From positions 42,537,094-42,601,093 of the forward strand of contig NC_134830.1 in NCBI RefSeq assembly GCF_004210375.1: 64,000 nucleotides of DNA, in the 5' to 3' direction. Below the pieces are notes generated by a model. The model was not told the origin of the DNA. It saw nothing but the letters and a program-made list of their open reading frames with translations, and searched no databases. The position numbers were made by a program, and so were the translations under genes. This document shows positions 58,020 through 64,000 of the stretch, one piece after another. Source of the stretch: Tachypleus tridentatus (taxonomy: Eukaryota; Arthropoda; Merostomata; Xiphosura; Limulidae). Each line of letters starts with the position of its first letter. The first letter of the stretch is position 1.

Positions 58020-59384
58020 AATTGTAGGATTGCTGAAACAAAATACAAATATTATAATTGATAAACATTTTCTACCGGCACTCGTAACAAATTTCGATTC
58101 AAGAGTCGCTCACAGAGAAGTATTGTGAAAAAACAGTGAAAATTGGAGGCATAACAGGTGACATAAAAACAGTTACGGTTGATGGTAATTCATAAGGTAA
58201 GTATGGTGTGCAGTCGACTTAATTATTATATTACCTGTAAATAGATACTTCCTCGACTAAATCGCACCGACGAACCTACAAAGATTAATACGAATGACCC
58301 AGCTACCAATAGACATGTCAGATTATCTTTTTTGATACTAATAGCAAATACCTGAAAATGATAGATGGCCTGAAATCGTATTGGATCCATGTTTATTTAT
58401 CACTTAATTACAAACAACGTATTTAGTTTTTCCATTGACAATCTCACTACAACCTTTCTTATTTACAAATAAAACATTTCAAGTATGGAAAAAAGTCATG
58501 TTAACTGAGTGATAAATGAGAAATATATTCAATAACTAAGTTAAATAGAGTGGCGTTATAGTGTAACTTTTTACAATGCACTCACTGCTTGTTTGTCTTT
58601 TTACAACCACACACTTATTTACTGATAAAGTTTTCCGATATTAGTGATTTCTACTTCTCACAGGATAACCTGTAAACTGCCTCCTTTCCCTCAGCCAATT
58701 TTATTATATCAATAAAACTGAATAAAATAGGGAAAAAACAACAATATATTTATCGTTTATCACAGAAGAATGAATTACATAAAACAGGTTAAGTAAAACA
58801 AAATAACTCAGTTTCTATTTAACTTTTGTTTGATAAGATAAAAATGTTGAAATATACAGTCACATAACGTGAGTACACCAGGATTCTAACCTATGAGTTG
58901 TTCCTCTCAAAAGTTCAACAAACTGCGGGTTTGAAAATCTTCTACAATGTTCGTTGTCCCGGAAGTTAATTATTTAGATAATTGGTTTTTTCTGATTAAA
59001 ATAGTAAAAGTGACACATTTTGAAATCAGTTATATCAATATAAGAAAATATAGTTGTGGGGTCAGTTGTCTGTGGGACAACTACGTCAGAAATTTGAAAT
59101 TTGAGCATATACTCTTTTTATATAATCAGACATTTATTCACTCAAATATGTATTTATAATTGGTTATAGAATTCGGTTCTTTCTGGTTCAATCGTCATTT
59201 CCAGTCTATATTTTACAAAACTGTTTCTTTATATACTTTATTTATCACTTTACTTGAGAAAAAGCAGAAGGACATCAATTCTGCTATGGCCAGAATGCAC
59301 GTGCGCTGTGATTTTTTCCAGGTTGTTAAAACGCAACAATGGTAATCAGTATTTACTAAATTATAGCCCAAACAATTCATTACA
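58020..59384. other. no recognisable feature
   Basis: AT-rich; two short plus-strand frames (58947-59159, 59160-59345) look random. Confidence 0.5.
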
Positions 59385-59513
59385 AAAAACGTGTGATATT
59401 GTTAATATAATAAGTATATAAAAAACGTGTGATATTGTTAATATAATAAGTATATAAAAAACGTGTGATATTGTTAAAAATGCGTGTGATATTGTTAATA
59501 TAATAAGTATATA
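59385..59513. repeat. 36-bp tandem repeat, ~3.5 units
   Basis: AACGTGTGATATTGTTAATA plus ATAAGTATATAAAA is repeated at 59385, 59421, 59457 (truncated to 20 bp) and 59477. Confidence 0.85.
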
Positions 59514-60879
59514 ATTTTTTTATTTTATGTTGAGCATTATTTTACTATTTTCTATTATAAGCTACTTCTTTAGTATTGGAATCCTGTTGGTATTAATGAA
59601 TTTGCGAAGTAATTTTATTACATATAACAAGTAGATATGAGTATTCGTATCAAAGCTGTTACAGCTCACCTGAAGATCTACCAGTCTGTCTGTGGACTTA
59701 CTTTCACCAGTATATCTTGCAAATAATCGGACTTAATATTCAAACTGATTAATAACACTTAATTATCCAGATGTAGACAGAAATATTAAAATAATCGAAT
59801 TGTCAGTCTGTTTGATCTGTGGTTTTCGTATTTTATTATTTAACCATCGTGGTTATCTATGTTTTCATTGTATGAAATCTAAAGCGAATGGTATATGTTT
59901 GTTTGATAGTCGAGGCAGCTCTGTATCCTAATTTGACTTTTGATCTCTTTTAATAATTGATTGCATGTTCGTGATAGTATTTATTGATAACAGTCCAAAT
60001 GTAATAGAAAAGACAAATGGCAACCATACATTTAAAATTTAACTATTTCTAGTCATCCAAACTCCTCAATATTCAGCTATAAATTAGTACTCAGCTGAGA
60101 TTTTATTCAAAAAAAAGTCTGCTTGTGTGTCTGATGGAAGAGAAAAAAAGTTTCTTAGAGGCCCTCATTATCTCTAGGACCTTTTCGAGGTTTGGCTGAT
60201 TTTTAACCGAAATTTGGTGAGGATTGCACTCATAAATCCAGGGGCAAAGGTGTAACAAGACAAATGTCTTGTAGCAGTAAAGGCAGCACCAGTCGACAGA
60301 TTCAGGTAGAATGTTACATTTCTATATAAGTTATATGGAAAGTGCGAAGAAACTTGAAGATTATAATACTGTAACAGGGTCTGTAATGACAACATCACCC
60401 ACAGAAGTAAATGTTACCTTCTCACAACTTGCTGAAGATAGAATAGGTGGGAAAGGTGCAGTAAGGCGTGGAATGTAACATCCACATCTGTTTCCTCCCT
60501 CTCTCAGGTTGTGAAGTAGAAAAGGAGGGTTAAGTTTAGATGGTGTTTTCTCACAGCTATGTGGGCCCTATTTTGTAGACAGCTTCAAAAGTAAAGGTGC
60601 ATTTTATATTTACCCATCTTATGACCTAGCGCTTTGATATGTTACTTCATTCTGTTCCTACACTTTCAAAAAACGTGTATGTCGTAATTTAACATATTCA
60701 TATATTACTTCTTCCTGAGTTAGGGTAAAACCTATCAGCTGTATCGCCCTTATTCATTTACCCCTTCAAGTGTTCTTTCTCTATTTTCAACTGCTTGACC
60801 AAAACTTTTGTCTGAATCTCATAATTGGGTTTCCTTTAGGTCTTTTTTTTTCAGATTGGTATCCACACCATTTATATCT
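59514..60879. other. interval before LINE fragment, nothing firm
   Basis: Composition becomes more mixed after 60150. A 74-codon minus-strand frame (60174-60398) is not recognised. It might be further decayed LINE sequence, but I cannot show this. Confidence 0.4.
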
Positions 60880-61146
60880 TTACGCACCTTTCTTTATCCA
60901 TCTGCAAGACATACTTACTGTCTCAACTGACTCCTGTCGATAAACTCGAGCACTAAATCCACTCCTTTTATGCTCATTTCCTATTCTTTCTTTATGAACC
61001 AATCCATATACAAGTATCAACTCTACTGTCTGTACTTTACCCTTTCTTTTCTTGGTTAACAACCATGCATCCGAGCTGTATATCAATAATGGTCTTAATA
61101 TAGTCTTACAAATGATATCTCTTCTTTTTGCTGGGATTTTTAACAT
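60880..61146 (-). pseudogene. LINE (non-LTR retrotransposon) reverse-transcriptase C-terminal fragment
   Basis: The frame contains ICKTILRPLLIYSSDAWLLT followed by KKRKGKVQTVEL and KERIGNEHKRSGF. This matches the general pattern of the RT thumb/C-terminal region of Jockey- and RTE-like LINEs, usually written as 'ILRPVLLYGSEAWTLTK...IQTAEMR...RRDRIRNE'. It is only 88 codons long and lacks the catalytic YADD segment, so it is a dead remnant. I found no other part of the element next to it. Confidence 0.6.
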
Positions 61147-61506
61147 TAAAGTGAGTCTGTTCTATATAAACTGTTCAATCTACCCAGAGACTTGTTAGGC
61201 CTATATATTATATATGTGGATAGACAAAACGAAGCTATGGTATAAACCATTCAGACATAACATGAAACCGAAAGTTTTAAAAGCTGGCCAGAAGGTGGCA
61301 CCAAATTAAGAAAGAAATTAAACAGTAACGTAAGTATAACGATTCATCTGGGTATCAGCCAGCATTACCTGACCTGACTCACTAAACGGAATGTTTGTTA
61401 TCACTTATGAAGAAATATATTACTTTTAAAACCAAAACACAAATCGTGTAATACGTATGAACAACTAATTTATCTTAATAAGTCAGTGCACAAAACCTTT
61501 CCTATA

Positions 61507-61735
61507 AGTTTGTTTGTTGTCGAATTTCATGTATAGCTATTCCGGGGCTATCTGTACAAGCCATTCCTAATTTAGTGCTGATTGGTTGAAGGAAAAACAG
61601 TGGTAAGTCATCTGCACCTACCGCCAACTCTAGGGTTATTATTGTGTGATGAAGTAGAGAAATTCGAGCGCCATATTTAAAACACACTTCTGATGCCAAA
61701 GTTCGGATCATGATTTTTCTTTGATGATAAAGGTA
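61507..61735 (-). mobile_element. very diverged SINE-A-like copy
   Basis: GGGGCTATCTGTACAAGCCA, TTCCTAATTTAGTGCTG and ACCTACCGCCAACTCTAGGG mark the body; the head is barely recognisable. Confidence 0.6.
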
Positions 61736-62205
61736 CGCAAACACAGAATCCATAGATCAACACAAATACTGTTGGTAAACGCTGACCCCTCCGTATAAAG
61801 TGCAGTATTGGATGAATGTTGACGACCCTTTTCGTATTCCGAAAATTGTCCTAAAGTTGCAACTAAAAAATTGAAAATCTTCAAGAGAAGTTAAAAAATT
61901 TATTTCTAAAAAAATAAACAAAAGAACATATAGATTAGAGGAAGAATAACTGGTCTTCTTATTACAGAAACAAAGAAAAAAACACGAATAAATTGTTCAT
62001 CCAATCATTTACATCAGCCAATTAGCGAAAAAATAAAAACTATGACAAAAATTTTCAGCAGATCGAAATACCTTCTTTCCGTACAAAATAAAGTATAAAT
62101 AACATTCTTCTATCACAAACTAATCGGTCAAACATCTGGGAAATGTTCCTCATATTCCTCAAAGTTCACGAGACAAAATATTCAACATCGTAATTACTGA
62201 CCAGT

Positions 62206-62298
62206 AACGCTAGAAATTGGATTTTGATACCCGTGACGGGCAGAGCACAGATAGCCAATTATGTAGCTTTGTGCTTAATTCACAATAACAACAACTAA
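62206..62298 (+). mobile_element. SINE-B 3' fragment
   Basis: AACGCTAGAAATTGGATTTT, GGCAGAGCACAGATAGCCAA and TGTGCTTAATTCACAATAAC; first ~30 bases of the head missing. Confidence 0.8.
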
Positions 62299-63132
62299 CC
62301 GGTAACGATTGAACAAAGTATAATCTAACATAATTAAAGTTTTGACATCGAATTTTGTAAAACGTGCTTAGGAAAGCCTCAATCTCAAATTGGTCAGGTA
62401 TCTCTATAAAGTTTAACTGCCATAATTAAAACAAGTAATACAATAATTTGAAGCATCAAACGGTAACTTTCTAGGAAGAAAGAGATATTATTTAAAATTT
62501 ATTCTACATTCTAAGAAATAATAAAGGATTTATAAGACACTATTACCACTGGAAGTCTTACTGAAAAACACGTGAGACGAGAGTAAGATATCAAATATAT
62601 CACAAAAAGTGTTAATTGTCCAAAGCACTTATGGGAGTGCAATTTCTCAACGGGAAGTGTTTGTTATAATGAATCGATTCAACTGATTTCACTTTTGTTT
62701 TCATATTAATTCACAGCTTCTCTGTTAAAATTAAAAAAAAATAATTCGTATATTATTTCCTTGTATAGCAACTGATTCATTAAAATGACTATTGTAAGCA
62801 ACTAGCATGAGTGTTGCGACATTCCAATATTACTAACACCTTCTGTAACACTTGAAGGATGAGAAAACAAAAATGAACCTTCATTTGTTTCGTATTCACT
62901 GAGTGGAAGGCTCATTTTTTACTTTTAATATGGCTAATAATAATTTATTTCATATTGTTGTAACTATTGAGAAAAAAAAGAGATTCTAGTCTGAATTTAG
63001 CCTGTTGACCTAAAGTACACTCGTTAAAAAACTCTGTACAAAAATTAAGGCAATACATATGGTTACTGTATTAAAACAATTTTTATTTGCCACCTTTTGA
63101 AATAGACGTAATGACGGACATTCAACAAATGG
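62299..63132. other. no recognisable feature
   Basis: AT-rich interval between SINE copies; nothing identified. Confidence 0.5.
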
Positions 63133-63393
63133 CCTAGTGTGGCTTGGTGGTTAGGGTGCTAATCTGAGGTTTGTAAGATGTAATCCCAATCAAATAGAAT
63201 ATGCTCGCTTTTTAAATTATAGGGACGTTATAATGTGACGATCAATCCTATTATTCTTTGGTTAGCGTATTTTATGAGTTAACGGTGGCTGGTATTCACT
63301 AGCTCTCTTCTATGTAGGCTTTCACTGCTAAATTAGGAAAGAATGGCTAGCACAAATAGCCATTGTATATTTTTGCACGAAATTCGAAACAAA
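63133..63393 (+). mobile_element. diverged SINE-A copy
   Basis: GGACGTTATAATGTGACGAT, TTAACGGTGGCTGGTATTCA, CACTGCTAAATTAGG and GCACGAAATTCGAAACAAAC are recognisable in order. Confidence 0.75.
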
Positions 63394-64000
63394 CCCATTA
63401 TATAAATGAAAAAAAATAATGTTAACCCTAATTCGCGAAAAAAATACAAAATGGCTCATCAATCCCGTTCCATTTAAAAGAAAATAAACAACCTTCAGTT
63501 TCATACACTTTTGTCAACTCCAAAGGCTGCTCCACTTCAAAACAGGGAGGGAAATGAGGCAGTCATCAAGCTCTTTCGAGTATCAATAACGCCCCCTTGT
63601 GGCAACATTCTGAACCATTACTCTAAACAAACAAATTCATTAAAAGAGTGACGGGTGGGTAAACATATATTGTTTTTGCAATGTTGTATATGTAATATTA
63701 AGTTCTTTTATTTTTGTAAAATACTCATTGCTATGCAATGTATATATTGTTTATGAAGCTACACAAATCTGGATAAATGTTATGAAAATCCAACACTTAT
63801 ACGAAATCGTAGCACGATGATATGAACAGTATTACGTATAATATCTAACCCAATATAAAAGCCAGTGTATGTCGTCACGTTTGCTTTCTTGAAACAGGAA
63901 TCATAAAACATAAAATGCATTTATCCATATTGAATAGTCCATTACGAGTTTAGTGACGGAGGTATGAGGAGTCCCGTGAAACCTTACAAGTGTAATGAGT
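63394..64000. other. no recognisable feature
   Basis: Window end; one phrase AACGCCCCCTTGTGGCAAC (63587-63605) is unusually GC-rich for the region, but unassigned. Confidence 0.45.

Overview
The window is AT-rich, intron/intergenic-scale metazoan DNA that is dense with tRNA-derived SINEs. I recognise one intact protein gene: a single-exon forkhead transcription factor of the FoxG / sloppy-paired class on the minus strand (26514-27686). The main SINE, with a tRNA-Thr(CGT)-like head and a tail ending in a GCGCGAAATTC-type motif plus CAAA repeats, is one I associate from memory with horseshoe crab genomes (Limulus/Tachypleus). I therefore infer a chelicerate, probably a horseshoe crab. The Fox gene alone would only say bilaterian.

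Layout. 1-14000: AT-rich DNA with SINEs, a degraded Tc1 transposon (6461-7675) inserted into the second unit of a 208-bp tandem duplication, hAT-like debris and a 75-bp minisatellite (11159-11755). 14020-24755: a recent tandem segmental duplication of about 5.3 kb (14129-19447 and 19448-24755). Each copy carries a decayed fragment of a repeat-associated protein and the same set of older SINEs. 25000-29600: the FoxG gene, a candidate polyA signal, and about 1.9 kb of gene-free upstream DNA likely to contain its promoter. 29600-41800: degenerate short repeats, SINEs with clear target-site duplications, one half of a long inverted interspersed repeat, and a 243-bp inverted-repeat element. 41800-42100: one weak candidate coding exon (basic, Cys-Cys motif, splice donors). 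43300-47000: the other half of the inverted repeat and a cluster of pogo/Tigger-like miniature elements. 50580-57450: three tandem arrays (39 bp; 23/27/30 bp; 66 bp) and a 452-bp non-autonomous hAT element with an 8-bp target duplication. 57700-58000: a CpG-rich patch. 60880-61146: a fragment of a LINE reverse-transcriptase C-terminus. The rest shows nothing I can name.

There is no operon-like organisation. The only gene with a readable function is FoxG, and the surrounding sequence is mostly a record of mobile-element activity. The points I find most informative are a 3' core shared by SINEs with different tRNA heads, the segmental duplication next to a developmental regulator, the Tc1 copy that resembles elements familiar from fish genomes, and a local inverted rearrangement of pogo-like elements. 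I found no convincing evidence of a wholly new system. Identities and ages are judged by eye, not computed.
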